A DNA stretch of 64,000 bases from Verrucomicrobiaceae bacterium (lineage in GTDB: Bacteria; Verrucomicrobiota; Verrucomicrobiia; Verrucomicrobiales; Verrucomicrobiaceae), in contig JAIXYN010000058.1 of NCBI GenBank assembly GCA_027490195.1, positions 1 through 64,000 on the forward strand. The letters are read 5' to 3'. The translations under genes and the position numbers were made by a program. The notes under the pieces are model-generated. The model ran no database searches, was not told the DNA's origin, and saw only the letters and a list, made by a program, of their open reading frames with translations. Numbering within the stretch: position 1 is the first letter of the stretch; the number at the start of each line of letters is the position of its first letter. Shown here piece by piece: positions 16,435-27,003 of this stretch.

Positions 16435-16529
16435 CGAAACCAGAATGGCGAATGACGAATGAAATCCCAATGTCATGGAGCTTCGGGCTTTGTCATTGAT
16501 TCGTCATTCATCATTCTGGTTTCGTCATT
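16430..16529. repeat. Dispersed inverted repeat, family D, copy 1
   Basis: Left arm AATGACGAAACCAGAATG (16430-16447) and right arm CATTCTGGTTTCGTCATT (16512-16529) are perfect inverses, continuing inward with AATGACGAATGA / TCATTGATTCGTCATT. The arms enclose CCCAATGTCATGG. The left arm contains the stop codon of the DAHP synthase gene. A related copy lies at 28384-28477. This is a MITE-like element and may act as a bidirectional terminator. Confidence 0.8.
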
Positions 16530-16553
16530 CTTTACCAGGGGTATCGTCTGAAC

Positions 16554-16862
16554 ATGGATGACCTTGCTGCACGGATGCGCGCTGATCTGGAAGAGATCGG
16601 GCGGACGTTCATGCCGTTTGGGAAGTATGGGCCGCAGCATTTTCCACCGAATGGGGTGCCGATCTATGACATTCCGGCGGAGTATCTGGGATGGTTTGCG
16701 AACAAGGCGGGGTTTCCGAAAGGACGGCTGGGCGTCTTGTTGCAGATGGTGCACCAAATGAAGGCGGATGGGTCCGACGTGGTGTTTGATGTGTTTCGGA
16801 AGAGGTATGGGAGAACGGACCTCAAGCCGGCGAAACGGAAGTCGTGGAAGTTTGAGGAGTGA
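16554..16862 (+). CDS. DUF3820 family protein
   Basis: 102 residues. The family core is clear: FMPFGKYGPQHFPPNGVPIY, then IPAEYLGWFANKAGFPKGRLG. DUF3820 proteins are small, poorly characterised proteins annotated in some databases as putative quorum-sensing-regulated virulence factors; that label should not be carried over here. The C-terminus is basic (KPAKRKSWKFEE). The gene sits between two repeat elements. Confidence 0.8.
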   Translation: MDDLAARMRADLEEIGRTFMPFGKYGPQHFPPNGVPIYDIPAEYLGWFANKAGFPKGRLGVLLQMVHQMKADGSDVVFDVFRKRYGRTDLKPAKRKSWKFEE

Positions 16863-16915
16863 GGCCGCCGTGGCGAGAGCCTCTACGACTGTGGGCGTGC
16901 GGAAGGTGCTGCGGC

Positions 16916-17001
16916 GTAGGAACGCGCTCGTGGTCGGGCGGTTTGGCGCAGGGAACTGTGGAGCAGGCGTAGCACTTCTGCGCCAAACACGAACGACCTA
17001 C
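16916..17001. repeat. Dispersed palindromic repeat, family A, copy 2
   Basis: GTTTGGCGCAG (16941-16951) and CTGCGCCAAAC (16978-16988) form a perfect 11-bp inverted repeat. The outer ends GTAGG...CTCGTG and CACGAACGACCTAC also pair. The inner 26 bp are not palindromic. It is the fuller version of the repeat at the window start. Confidence 0.75.
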
Positions 17002-17013
17002 GTCCCAACCTCG

Positions 17014-17448
17014 TTATGCGCGAATCGGCGGGCCGTACCAGACGTAGCACATGAGGTAGATGATGATGCCGGTGACGGAGACGTAGAGCCAGACGGGGAC
17101 GGTCCATTTGGCCATGCGCTTGTGTTTGTCGAAGCGGTTCCGCAGGGCGGGGACGACGGTCATGATGATCATCGGAAGGCTTAGCACGGCCAGCGGGATG
17201 TGCGTGAAGAGGATGGTGAAGTAGATCGGACGCGTGAGACCGGTGCCGGCGAACTTCACGTGGCCTGCGTGGTAATGGTAGTAGAGATAGCAGCCGAGGA
17301 ATGCGGTGGAGAACAGCAGAGCGATGATCATGCTGACGATGTGCGGCTTTTTGTGGCCGAGCTTGATCATCGTCAGACCGAGGATGATGTGCAGCAGCGC
17401 ACAGCCGTTGAAAATCGTGTAGAGCTTGGGGAGTTCGGTGACGTCCAT
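17014..17448 (-). CDS. DUF420 family membrane protein
   Basis: 144 residues with four membrane helices and conserved His residues (LLHIILGLTMI, YYHYHAGHV, FTHIPLAVL). DUF420 proteins are found in cytochrome oxidase clusters (CtaM/YozB-like), and here the gene is three bases after a SCO1 homologue and in line with a haem farnesyltransferase gene, which supports a role in respiratory oxidase assembly. It is the last gene of a long minus-strand run. Confidence 0.8.
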   Translation of the reverse strand: MDVTELPKLYTIFNGCALLHIILGLTMIKLGHKKPHIVSMIIALLFSTAFLGCYLYYHYHAGHVKFAGTGLTRPIYFTILFTHIPLAVLSLPMIIMTVVPALRNRFDKHKRMAKWTVPVWLYVSVTGIIIYLMCYVWYGPPIRA

Positions 17449-17451
17449 GGT

Positions 17452-18162
17452 TTATTTCGCGGCTTCGGGTACGTAGGGGGATTTTTTCTGCTCGTTGAGC
17501 AGGTAGCGCAGGTCTTTGCGCAATTTTTCATCCCAGAATTTGGCGAATTCGGGGTCGGTATTCAGAATATCGGCCAGACCACGGACGTGACCGCGGTGGT
17601 CGATGACAGCGACGCGGAGGTCGTGGATGTACTTGTCATCCGGAGAGAGACGTTCGGCTTCCGGCATGTCCTGCACGGGGCGGAACTGGGCCTGGCTGGT
17701 CATGAACTTGCGCACGGCGGCTTTTTCGCCGTTCACGAACCACCAGTTGGCGTCGTCCTTGATGCCGAGACCGCTGGCAAATTTCTTCATCATTTCCGGA
17801 GTGTCATCGGCATCGAGGGTGAAGCTGACGAACTGGAGGCCGGGCTCGTTGGCGAATTCCGCTTGAAGCTTCATGAGTTTGGCGATCACTGCCGCACAGC
17901 CGCGCGGGCAGCGGGTGAAGACCCAGGAGATGATGAGTACCTTGCCTTTCAAATCTTCGAGGTGGACGGTCTTGCCGCTGCGCTCGGTGAGTTCGAGGTC
18001 TTTTTCGAGACGGCCCAGGATCGGCGGACGGTTGACGTCATTGTCGATGCGAGTGCGGTAGATGAGGTAGTTGTAAAAGACGACGAGGCCGAGCACGGCA
18101 ATGATGATGGGCACCCAGATGGTCCAGGGGCTGAGCTTGGCTTTGGCGGGAGATTCGTTCAT
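17452..18162 (-). CDS. SCO1/SenC copper chaperone for cytochrome oxidase
   Basis: 236 residues. A membrane anchor lies at about 14-34, followed by a thioredoxin-fold domain. The copper ligands are present: Cys85 and Cys89 in FTRCPRGCAAV (CxxxC) and His180 in DDKYIHDLRVAVID. SCO proteins deliver copper to, or reduce, the CuA site of subunit II. It lies between ctaB (10 bases) and the DUF420 gene (three bases). Oxidase subunit genes themselves are not in the window. Confidence 0.88.
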   Translation of the reverse strand: MNESPAKAKLSPWTIWVPIIIAVLGLVVFYNYLIYRTRIDNDVNRPPILGRLEKDLELTERSGKTVHLEDLKGKVLIISWVFTRCPRGCAAVIAKLMKLQAEFANEPGLQFVSFTLDADDTPEMMKKFASGLGIKDDANWWFVNGEKAAVRKFMTSQAQFRPVQDMPEAERLSPDDKYIHDLRVAVIDHRGHVRGLADILNTDPEFAKFWDEKLRKDLRYLLNEQKKSPYVPEAAK

Positions 18163-18172
18163 GGCGGTGCGG

Positions 18173-19075
18173 TTACGCGTGTTTCCAGGCGAGAATGGAT
18201 ACGGTCAGAATGGCCGGGAGATACATCAGCGTGCAGAAGAAAAGTTTGCGAGCTGTTGCCCGTTCCGGCTGGCGGTTAAAGCGAAGTGCCAGGACACACA
18301 GCCAGCCGCTGAGCAGCAAGGCCGGGGGCAGGAACCACCAGGCATGGGCTGCACCGGCATACACAGGATAGAACATCAGCAACACGGTACTGACGGCGTA
18401 GGCAAGGGCGTGCTGCGAGGTGCGAGCGCCGTGTTCGTCGTCGTTGGCGAGCATGATGAAACCGCCTTTGCGATACTCGTCGCGATACATCCAGTTGATG
18501 GCGAGGAAATGAGGGAGCTGCCAGAGGAAGAGCAGGAGGAAGAGGTAAATGGCGCCTGGTTCGACCATGAGCTCCCAGCGGAAATGAGGTGCAGTTCCCG
18601 CAGGCAGCGGCCCGGCAGCGCCCGCCCAGCCGATGAGGGGTGGCAGAGCGCCGGAGACAGCGCCGACGAGGGTGTTGGTGGCGCTTTGGCGCTTGAGCGG
18701 GGTGTAAATGAAGAGATACACCGCAAGGGTGAGTGCGGTGAGTGCTGCGGCCTCCATGTTCACCGTGATGGTCAGATGGATGAGCGCCCAGGCGCTGAGC
18801 AGCCAGCCGATGCCAAAGGCGGCTGAAGGACTCACGCGCCCGGAGGGCAGGGGACGATCCAACGTGCGCTGCATGCGCGAGTCGGGCTCGATTTCCATGA
18901 GCTGGTTGAACACGGCTGCACCGAAGGCGGCGAGTGTGCTGCCAATGATCGTATGAAACAGCAGCCAGAAATCGAAGCCCTTGGGCGCACGCAGCCAGAA
19001 TCCCACAAACGTGGTGACAATGACGAGTGCACTGAGGCGGAACTTCGTCAGGGTCAGCAGGTCGCGGGTGGTCAT
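18173..19075 (-). CDS. ctaB: Protoheme IX farnesyltransferase
   Basis: 300 residues, with about eight or nine membrane helices. It converts haem B to haem O using farnesyl diphosphate. The first Asp-rich loop, NQLMEIEPDSRMQRTLDRPL at about 57-76, matches the 'D..M.RT..RP' family motif, and a second loop is YRDEYRKGGFIML. It follows dnaJ by six bases and precedes SCO1 by ten, so the oxidase assembly genes may be co-transcribed with chaperone genes. Confidence 0.92.
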   Translation of the reverse strand: MTTRDLLTLTKFRLSALVIVTTFVGFWLRAPKGFDFWLLFHTIIGSTLAAFGAAVFNQLMEIEPDSRMQRTLDRPLPSGRVSPSAAFGIGWLLSAWALIHLTITVNMEAAALTALTLAVYLFIYTPLKRQSATNTLVGAVSGALPPLIGWAGAAGPLPAGTAPHFRWELMVEPGAIYLFLLLFLWQLPHFLAINWMYRDEYRKGGFIMLANDDEHGARTSQHALAYAVSTVLLMFYPVYAGAAHAWWFLPPALLLSGWLCVLALRFNRQPERATARKLFFCTLMYLPAILTVSILAWKHA

Positions 19076-19081
19076 GAGTGG

Positions 19082-20230
19082 TTAGCGGAAAAACTTTTTC
19101 GCTTTTTCGAAGAAGGTTTCCTCCATCGGAGAGGTTTGCTCACCGAGGGATTTGGCGAATTCGTCGAGCTTGGCGCGTTGTTCGGCATTGAGCTTGGTCG
19201 GCACGGCAATTTGGACATGGACGTAGAGATCGCCGAAGCGGTCTTCGCCGAGGATTTTCATGCCTTTGCCGCGCAGACGGAAGGTGGTGCCGTTTTGGGT
19301 GCCAGCGGGCACTTTGACGGAAGCCTTGGCCTCCATGGTGGGTACGGTGAGCTCACCACCGAGAGCTGCGGTGCCGAACGAAAGCGGTATGTCGCAGTGC
19401 AGGTCGTTGCCTTCGCGTTCGAAGATCTCGTGGGCTTTGACCTGGACGTCGATGTAGAGATCGCCGGCAGGGCCGTTTTTCACACCGAGGTCACCGTTGC
19501 CGGTGGAGCGGAGGCGGGAGCCGTCTTCGATGCCCGCAGGCACTTTGACGCGGACTTTGGTGCGTTCCTTGGAGCGCCCGGTGCCGCTGCAATTGCGGCA
19601 GGGGTCGCTGATCATTTCGCCGCTGCCACTGCAATCCGGGCAGGTCTGCTGGATTTGGAAGAAGCCACGTGAGCTAATGACCTGGCCGACGCCGCCGCAG
19701 GTGCGGCAGGTTTTTTTACCGCCGCCGCTGGCCGAGCCTGATCCGGAACAGGGTTTGCAGGTGGCACTGCGCTCGTACTCGATCTCACGCTCCACGCCAT
19801 GCGCGGCGTCTTCGAGGGAAATTTCCATGCCGTAGCGCAGGTCGCTGCCGCGTTGCGGGCCGTCGCGACGACGCCCGCCGCCACCACCACCACCGCCGCC
19901 GAAGAACTGCTCAAAGATGCCGCCACCACCGCCGCCGCCGAAGACGTCACGGAAAATGTCGAAGGGATCGTGCCCCCCAGCGGACGGGCCGCCCATGCCA
20001 CCAGCGAAGGCGGCATGGCCGTAACGGTCATACGCCGCGCGCTTTTGTTCGTCGCTCAGGACGTCGTAGGCTTCGCCCACTTCCTTGAATTTCCCTTCGG
20101 CCGATTTGTCGTCCGGGTTTTTGTCAGGGTGGAATTTTACCGCGAGCTTGCGGTAGGCTTTTTTCAAATCCTCGGCCGAGACGTCACGTGAGACGCCTAG
20201 GACTTCATAATAATCGCGTTTGTCGGCCAT
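19082..20230 (-). CDS. dnaJ: Chaperone DnaJ
   Basis: 382 residues. The J-domain has HPD at about 34-36. It is followed by a Gly-rich stretch with two long runs of glycine, about 75-125. Four CxxCxGxG zinc repeats follow: [24 protein letters not shown] and CRNCSGTG. It stimulates DnaK ATPase and binds unfolded clients. It lies 18 bases after grpE. dnaK is not in the window. The Gly runs in the G/F region are unusually pure. Confidence 0.97.
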   Translation of the reverse strand: MADKRDYYEVLGVSRDVSAEDLKKAYRKLAVKFHPDKNPDDKSAEGKFKEVGEAYDVLSDEQKRAAYDRYGHAAFAGGMGGPSAGGHDPFDIFRDVFGGGGGGGIFEQFFGGGGGGGGGRRRDGPQRGSDLRYGMEISLEDAAHGVEREIEYERSATCKPCSGSGSASGGGKKTCRTCGGVGQVISSRGFFQIQQTCPDCSGSGEMISDPCRNCSGTGRSKERTKVRVKVPAGIEDGSRLRSTGNGDLGVKNGPAGDLYIDVQVKAHEIFEREGNDLHCDIPLSFGTAALGGELTVPTMEAKASVKVPAGTQNGTTFRLRGKGMKILGEDRFGDLYVHVQIAVPTKLNAEQRAKLDEFAKSLGEQTSPMEETFFEKAKKFFR

Positions 20231-20248
20231 AGCAGTGTAGGAAGGAGG

Positions 20249-20803
20249 TTACGCCTCAGCAGGTGCCGTGGGACCACTGGAAACGATGACGCTGGCGGCA
20301 CGCAGGAGACGATCCTTGAGCTTGTAGCCACGACGGGTGACACGGATGACGGTGCCTTCGGGGATGGTAGGGCTGGCTTCCTGGGCGACGGCCTCGTGAA
20401 GATTGGGATCAAAAACTTTGCCCTGGGCCTCAATTTCCAGTGCGCCGCTGTCGCGCAAAAACTCCTGGATCTGGCGGTTCACCATGCTCATGCCCATGAA
20501 GACCATGGACTTTTCAGACTCCTGGCGTGCGGCTTCGAGACCCATGTCGAAATTATCCAGAATGGGGCACAAGGCGCGCAGCAGATCGCCATTGGCGTAG
20601 GCGCGGGTTTCCTGGGCCTCACGGGCGGAGCGTTTGCGGAAGTTGTCCAGCTCGGCCTGACTGCGGTAGGCCATGTCTTTCCAGCGTTCGACTTCCTGGG
20701 TCAGTGCGGTGATGGGATCAAGCGGTGGTGCCTCCTCAACTTCAGGATTGGGGATTTCATCAACGGGTGCTTGCTGGGTCGTATCGGGACTCGGCTCGGT
20801 CAT
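20249..20803 (-). CDS. grpE: Nucleotide exchange factor GrpE
   Basis: 184 residues. An acidic, Pro-rich N-terminus is followed by the long helix (EVERWKDMAYRSQAELDNFRKR) and the C-terminal beta domain (NPNLHEAV-like segment FDPNLHEAVAQEASPTIPEG). It releases ADP from DnaK. The gene is 29 bases after the SpoIIE-type phosphatase and 18 bases before dnaJ. No CIRCE element was found upstream, and no hrcA is linked. Confidence 0.95.
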   Translation of the reverse strand: MTEPSPDTTQQAPVDEIPNPEVEEAPPLDPITALTQEVERWKDMAYRSQAELDNFRKRSAREAQETRAYANGDLLRALCPILDNFDMGLEAARQESEKSMVFMGMSMVNRQIQEFLRDSGALEIEAQGKVFDPNLHEAVAQEASPTIPEGTVIRVTRRGYKLKDRLLRAASVIVSSGPTAPAEA

Positions 20804-20832
20804 AGTTTTCGCGGTATTTTGGGGGGCCGCGA

Positions 20833-22281
20833 CTATGCCGTCTTCTGGATAGCAATCAAGGTGATGTCGTCGTGGGAGCGCCGGCCCTTCAAAAAGTGTT
20901 CCAAATCCAGGATGATGCCGCCAATGACCGCTTTCGGTCCGTTCGGGGCATGTTTGGCGAGTTCCTGCTCGACGCGTTCTTCGCCAAATTCGATGCCTTT
21001 GGAGTCCATGGCCTCGTTGACGCCGTCGGTGTAGAGCAGCAGGCAGTCGCCCGGCTGCATGGCGAAGCTTTCATCCTTGGTGACACGCTCAAAGACCGCG
21101 CCTTTGTCGATGCCGACGCCGAGTCCAGGGGGGTGAATCGATTCGACCTTGCCGGTGGCTTTGCGCCAGAGCAATGCAGCGTTGTGGCCAGCACGCGAGA
21201 TGGTGAGCTTGGAGCCGTCTTCTTCGACCACGACGTAGGACATGGTGATGAACATGTCCTCGCGGATATCCGGGGCGATCTGGCGGTTCACCGCTGCAAG
21301 AACGACGCTGGGCGATTCGGAGGTCTGCGATTTGGCCCGCATGAGGGTACGGCACATGACGGTAATCATGGCGGCGCCGAGGCCCTTGCCTGAAACGTCG
21401 GCGATGACTGCGCCAAAACGACCGTCGGGCAGGGGCAAATAATCGAAGTAGTCGCCGCTGAGAGTGCGGGCGGGGATGTTTCTGCCCGCGACGATGAAGC
21501 CAGGCACCTCCGGATCGCGATCTGGGAGCAGCACCTTTTGGATCTGGCTGGCGTTTGTGAGTTCCTGCTGATCCATGCGGTTTTTGGCCGCTTCCTGATG
21601 AGACATGGCGTTCGCGAGGGCGAAGGCGGACTGCTCAATGAGGGAATTAAAGACCTCGAAGTCGTTGGCGTTGTAGCTGCGGCCATCCTTGGGAGAGGTG
21701 ACGGCCAGAATACCGAGCCTGCGAACACCAAAGCTCAGGGGGCCGATCATAGAGGTGACATGCTGTTGGGATGGGACCAGATGCTCGCCCAGGCGCGCAT
21801 CAGTGCCGAGATCCGCCAGCAATTCGGTTTTTTGCTGCGCGAATACACTGCCAAGAAGACCTGAATGCACCGTTTCTGCCTGCATGCGCAGGGTGCTCAG
21901 GAGAGTGGCTGAATTCTCCTTCATCTGCTCCCGCACGCGCTCGGGCAGGTTGATGAGCGGGGCGCAAAAGTCGGAGTAGTGTCGCGGCACGAGCTGCTGC
22001 GAGGCCTCGTCATAGAGGTAGAGCGCGCCGCCGGTGCTCTGCGTCACGCGGATGGCTCCCTCAACGATCAATCGGTACATGGAAGCCTGCTGGTCATCGC
22101 GCCAGATGGCCTCGCCTAGATCGTGCAGGTAGTGAAACATGCGCCGTTCTTCGGCCACAATGGCCTCCTCCTCGGCGCGTAGCGCGGCGATGGCATGCTT
22201 TTGCTGACGTGCAATTTTTGCCAGCATGACCAGTCCCGCCGTCATCAGCAGTACGATCAGGACAAGGAGAGCGATGATCAT
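20833..22281 (-). CDS. Membrane-anchored GAF domain SpoIIE/RsbU-type phosphatase
   Basis: 482 residues: an N-terminal membrane helix (about 2-22), a coiled linker, a GAF domain (about 60-230), and a PP2C-type catalytic domain (about 250-480). The metal-binding Asp residues lie in LSGDYFDYLPLPDG, AVIADVSGKGLGAAM, LLLYTDGVNEAM and SHDDITLIAI. Such enzymes dephosphorylate STAS-domain proteins in partner-switching signalling; a STAS protein is encoded just upstream. No anti-sigma kinase lies nearby. Confidence 0.9.
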   Translation of the reverse strand: MIIALLVLIVLLMTAGLVMLAKIARQQKHAIAALRAEEEAIVAEERRMFHYLHDLGEAIWRDDQQASMYRLIVEGAIRVTQSTGGALYLYDEASQQLVPRHYSDFCAPLINLPERVREQMKENSATLLSTLRMQAETVHSGLLGSVFAQQKTELLADLGTDARLGEHLVPSQQHVTSMIGPLSFGVRRLGILAVTSPKDGRSYNANDFEVFNSLIEQSAFALANAMSHQEAAKNRMDQQELTNASQIQKVLLPDRDPEVPGFIVAGRNIPARTLSGDYFDYLPLPDGRFGAVIADVSGKGLGAAMITVMCRTLMRAKSQTSESPSVVLAAVNRQIAPDIREDMFITMSYVVVEEDGSKLTISRAGHNAALLWRKATGKVESIHPPGLGVGIDKGAVFERVTKDESFAMQPGDCLLLYTDGVNEAMDSKGIEFGEERVEQELAKHAPNGPKAVIGGIILDLEHFLKGRRSHDDITLIAIQKTA

Positions 22282-22317
22282 GGGTGTGAAAGGCGGCCCG
22301 GCTCATCCGGGGGGCGC

Positions 22318-22854
22318 CTAGGCGGGAACAGCAGATGTGCCAGCCTCCAGCTCTTTTTCCAAAAATTCGATCACATCGTGAAAACGGCTTTCGTTGGCGT
22401 CGCTTACATTAGCCAGGGCTTGATGAGCGGAGAGCACGTGCTGGGTTTGAACTTCTTTGCATTCGGCGGTGGATTCGCCGCAGTTCTGCAGCGCGTCGCA
22501 GACTTCCTTGCGTTCGGCCTCCCAGAGATTGCCGTCACGGTCGAGTTCGAGGATGTGATCCAGTCCAAGGCTGGTGAGCAGCTGCAGATTGCGCTGGTTG
22601 GCGTTGACGACGCTCAGGGAGCCACCACCGGATTCGCGGAGGTTTAAGGCAGCGCCCGTCAGCATGCCGAGAAAGGTGGAATCCATCATCGGGCAGCGTT
22701 CGAGGTCGACGACGAGATTGCGCATGCCCTGGGAAACCACGCGCTGGATCGCCTTCTTGGCCTGGAGGCTGTTTTGAAAGGTGCCTCTGCCATCCACCCT
22801 CATCCAGAAAACGCGGCCGATGGTGCCAACAAGAATATGAGTGGGAGGAGTCAT
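22318..22854 (-). CDS. STAS domain protein (anti-sigma factor antagonist-like)
   Basis: 178 residues. The STAS domain covers about 1-115: NLVVDLERCPMMDSTFLGML holds the phosphorylatable serine (Ser59), and SLSVVNANQRNLQLLTSLGL fits the second half. The C-terminal 60 residues form a helical extension with several Cys residues, ending LEKELEAGTSAVPA; this tail is not part of the family. It is the probable substrate of the GAF phosphatase encoded 36 bases downstream. Confidence 0.85.
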   Translation of the reverse strand: MTPPTHILVGTIGRVFWMRVDGRGTFQNSLQAKKAIQRVVSQGMRNLVVDLERCPMMDSTFLGMLTGAALNLRESGGGSLSVVNANQRNLQLLTSLGLDHILELDRDGNLWEAERKEVCDALQNCGESTAECKEVQTQHVLSAHQALANVSDANESRFHDVIEFLEKELEAGTSAVPA

Positions 22855-22866
22855 GCGTTGGGGGGC

Positions 22867-23361
22867 TTAGTTCCAGAGCGCGGATTGCTGGCTTACCAGT
22901 TCTTCCTTGCCTCGCAGAACGCTTACGCGCCATGCGATTACCCGGCCACTATTTTGGTATTCTGGGCCGACGACCTGAAATTTGGAAACGTTGCTGCGAT
23001 GAATGTCCTCGACCACCTGTTCTTGCACGCGCTTGGTGAGACCTGACTTTGCCTGCAGGTATTCGAATTTGACGGTCACAGGGCCGGTGCGGTCATCGGT
23101 CTTCCAGAAGAAGGCGTAGTAGTGGCCGAAGCGGTCAACGATTTCCTTCTTTGTCACAGCACCGTAAACGAAGTGCTGGCGCTCAAACAGAATGGTCGGG
23201 TTCGTCGTCTGCGGAGTGAAGAACGGCATCAGGTGGTAGTACTTCACTCTGGAGATCTGACCTCCCGGACCCTTGGTCGTGCTGGAACAGGCAGAAAGCG
23301 CAAAGGCAAGGATGGCAAAACATCCGAGGCGGAGGCAGGAGGTGCGTTTCTCTGTCGTCAT
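22867..23361 (-). CDS. Predicted lipoprotein of unknown function
   Basis: 164 residues. MTTEKRTSCLRLGCFAILAFALSAC begins with a positively charged segment, hydrophobic core and lipobox Cys (about 25). The mature part is basic and rich in aromatic residues (YYHLMPFF, RFGHYYAFFWKTDDR). No known domain was recognised. It lies 12 bases upstream of the STAS gene, so it may take part in an envelope signal feeding the phosphatase; this is inference from position. Confidence 0.65.
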   Translation of the reverse strand: MTTEKRTSCLRLGCFAILAFALSACSSTTKGPGGQISRVKYYHLMPFFTPQTTNPTILFERQHFVYGAVTKKEIVDRFGHYYAFFWKTDDRTGPVTVKFEYLQAKSGLTKRVQEQVVEDIHRSNVSKFQVVGPEYQNSGRVIAWRVSVLRGKEELVSQQSALWN

Positions 23362-23434
23362 GAAGTAGTGAATATTGAATCGGGACGCTTGATGTCAACG
23401 TTCCCTTCGATTCTTCGAATCGACAAAGGATAAT

Positions 23435-25777
<2,343 letters not shown>

Positions 25778-25873
25778 CCTAGCCGCCGTGAATCGCAGGC
25801 CAAAACGATTCTTCTTTTGAGAAACAATTGACCCCGTGCGATAGTTTCAACGCAGCAGCACGGAGCGAATGGC

Positions 25874-26680
25874 ATGTGGAACTTTCTGACAGAGCACTGG
25901 CGCGACGGCGTGGAGATTTTAATCCTCGCCGCCCTGGCGTATCATGGATACCTGTTTTTCCGCGCTACGCGTGGCGCACGCATTTTAACTGGATTGCTGG
26001 TGCTGCTGCTCAGCCTCGCACTGCTCTCGCTGCTGCTGGAGCTGTCCGTCATCAGCAGCTTGCTGCAGCGTTTTTCGGTCTTCCTCGCCATTGCGCTGGT
26101 CATCATCTTTCAGCCTGAACTGAGGCGTGTGCTGGCGGAGCTGGGCAGCAGCCGTATTTTTTCCTTCAATCGTCCCGACCCTGAGGTGCTGGATGTGCTG
26201 CTAGAGGCCATGCAGCAGCTCTCGTCACGGCGCTGCGGGGCGCTGTTTGCCTTGAAACGTGGCATTGATCTCAATCCTTATGCTGAGTCCGGCGTGGAAT
26301 TGGATGCGGTGATCTCCAATGAGCTGGTCACCACGATTTTTCATCCCAAGACTTCGCTGCATGATGGCGGGGCCATCATTGACCAGGGCCGCATTTCGGC
26401 TGCGGGCTGTGTTTTTCCTGTGAGCCAGCGTGAAATCCAGGATCGTGCCATCGGGCTGCGTCATCGCGCCGGCATGGGCATCTCAGAAGAGACGGATGCG
26501 ATCGCGCTCGTAGTTTCCGAGGAGACCGGGGCGCTTTCGCTGTGTTTTCAGGGGAAGCTGGAGCATGATTTGGAGCCGATGAAGCTGCGCCAGCGCATCA
26601 ATGAAATTCTCACCGACGGCGCAGCTGCCAACTCAGAATCCGCACCGGAGGGCAGTCATGAACTGGGGACACCAACTTAA
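25874..26680 (+). CDS. cdaA: Membrane diadenylate cyclase (c-di-AMP synthase)
   Basis: 268 residues. Three N-terminal membrane helices (to about 95) precede the DAC domain. The substrate motifs are SLHDGGAIID (the usual DGA here is DGG-A) and GLRHRAGMGISEETDA (RHR). It makes c-di-AMP from ATP at the membrane; c-di-AMP controls potassium and osmolyte balance and cell wall stress. The gene order cdaA, short cdaR, glmM matches the widespread conserved cluster. The start at 25874 lies within ATGTGGAAC, in line with the family. Confidence 0.92.
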   Translation: MWNFLTEHWRDGVEILILAALAYHGYLFFRATRGARILTGLLVLLLSLALLSLLLELSVISSLLQRFSVFLAIALVIIFQPELRRVLAELGSSRIFSFNRPDPEVLDVLLEAMQQLSSRRCGALFALKRGIDLNPYAESGVELDAVISNELVTTIFHPKTSLHDGGAIIDQGRISAAGCVFPVSQREIQDRAIGLRHRAGMGISEETDAIALVVSEETGALSLCFQGKLEHDLEPMKLRQRINEILTDGAAANSESAPEGSHELGTPT

Positions 26681-26969
26681 AGAAATCATCACGCGCAACT
26701 GGCGGGAGAAGATCATCTCTCTGGTGCTGGCCTTTCTGTTCTGGTTCATGATCAAGGCGCAGGACACCCGCAACATGCCGTCTTACTCCGTGCCGCCTCC
26801 AGCGAGGATGCCTCTGCCGACTTCTCCGGCGCCCTCGCAGCTGACGCCGGTGATTCCTCCGCCCGTTCAACTCCCCTCGGAACTGGAGCCCATGCTGTCG
26901 CCGCCGAATGCATTGACCCCACCTGCGCGAGCGCCGGGAACGGCACTGAGCGGTACGCGCGGGCTTTGA
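26658..26969 (+). CDS. Short CdaR-like protein lacking YbbR repeats
   Basis: 103 residues. The N-terminus NWREKIISLVLAFLFWFMIK is the membrane segment typical of CdaR/YbbR proteins, which regulate CdaA. After it the protein is only a Pro-rich stretch (PPARMPLPTSPAPS, later PPVQLPSELEPM) with no YbbR beta repeats. It overlaps cdaA by 23 bases, so translation is coupled. It is either a minimal regulator or a decayed gene; the intact frame and spacing favour a real protein. Confidence 0.7.
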   Translation: MNWGHQLKEIITRNWREKIISLVLAFLFWFMIKAQDTRNMPSYSVPPPARMPLPTSPAPSQLTPVIPPPVQLPSELEPMLSPPNALTPPARAPGTALSGTRGL

Positions 26970-27003
26970 CACTCAGGAAGTCCTGCATTAGAAGCGCCGT
27001 CCT

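Noticed and set aside
20804..20832. CIRCE element before grpE
   Set aside because: No TTAGCACTC-N9-GAGTGCTAA-like sequence is present in or near this gap.
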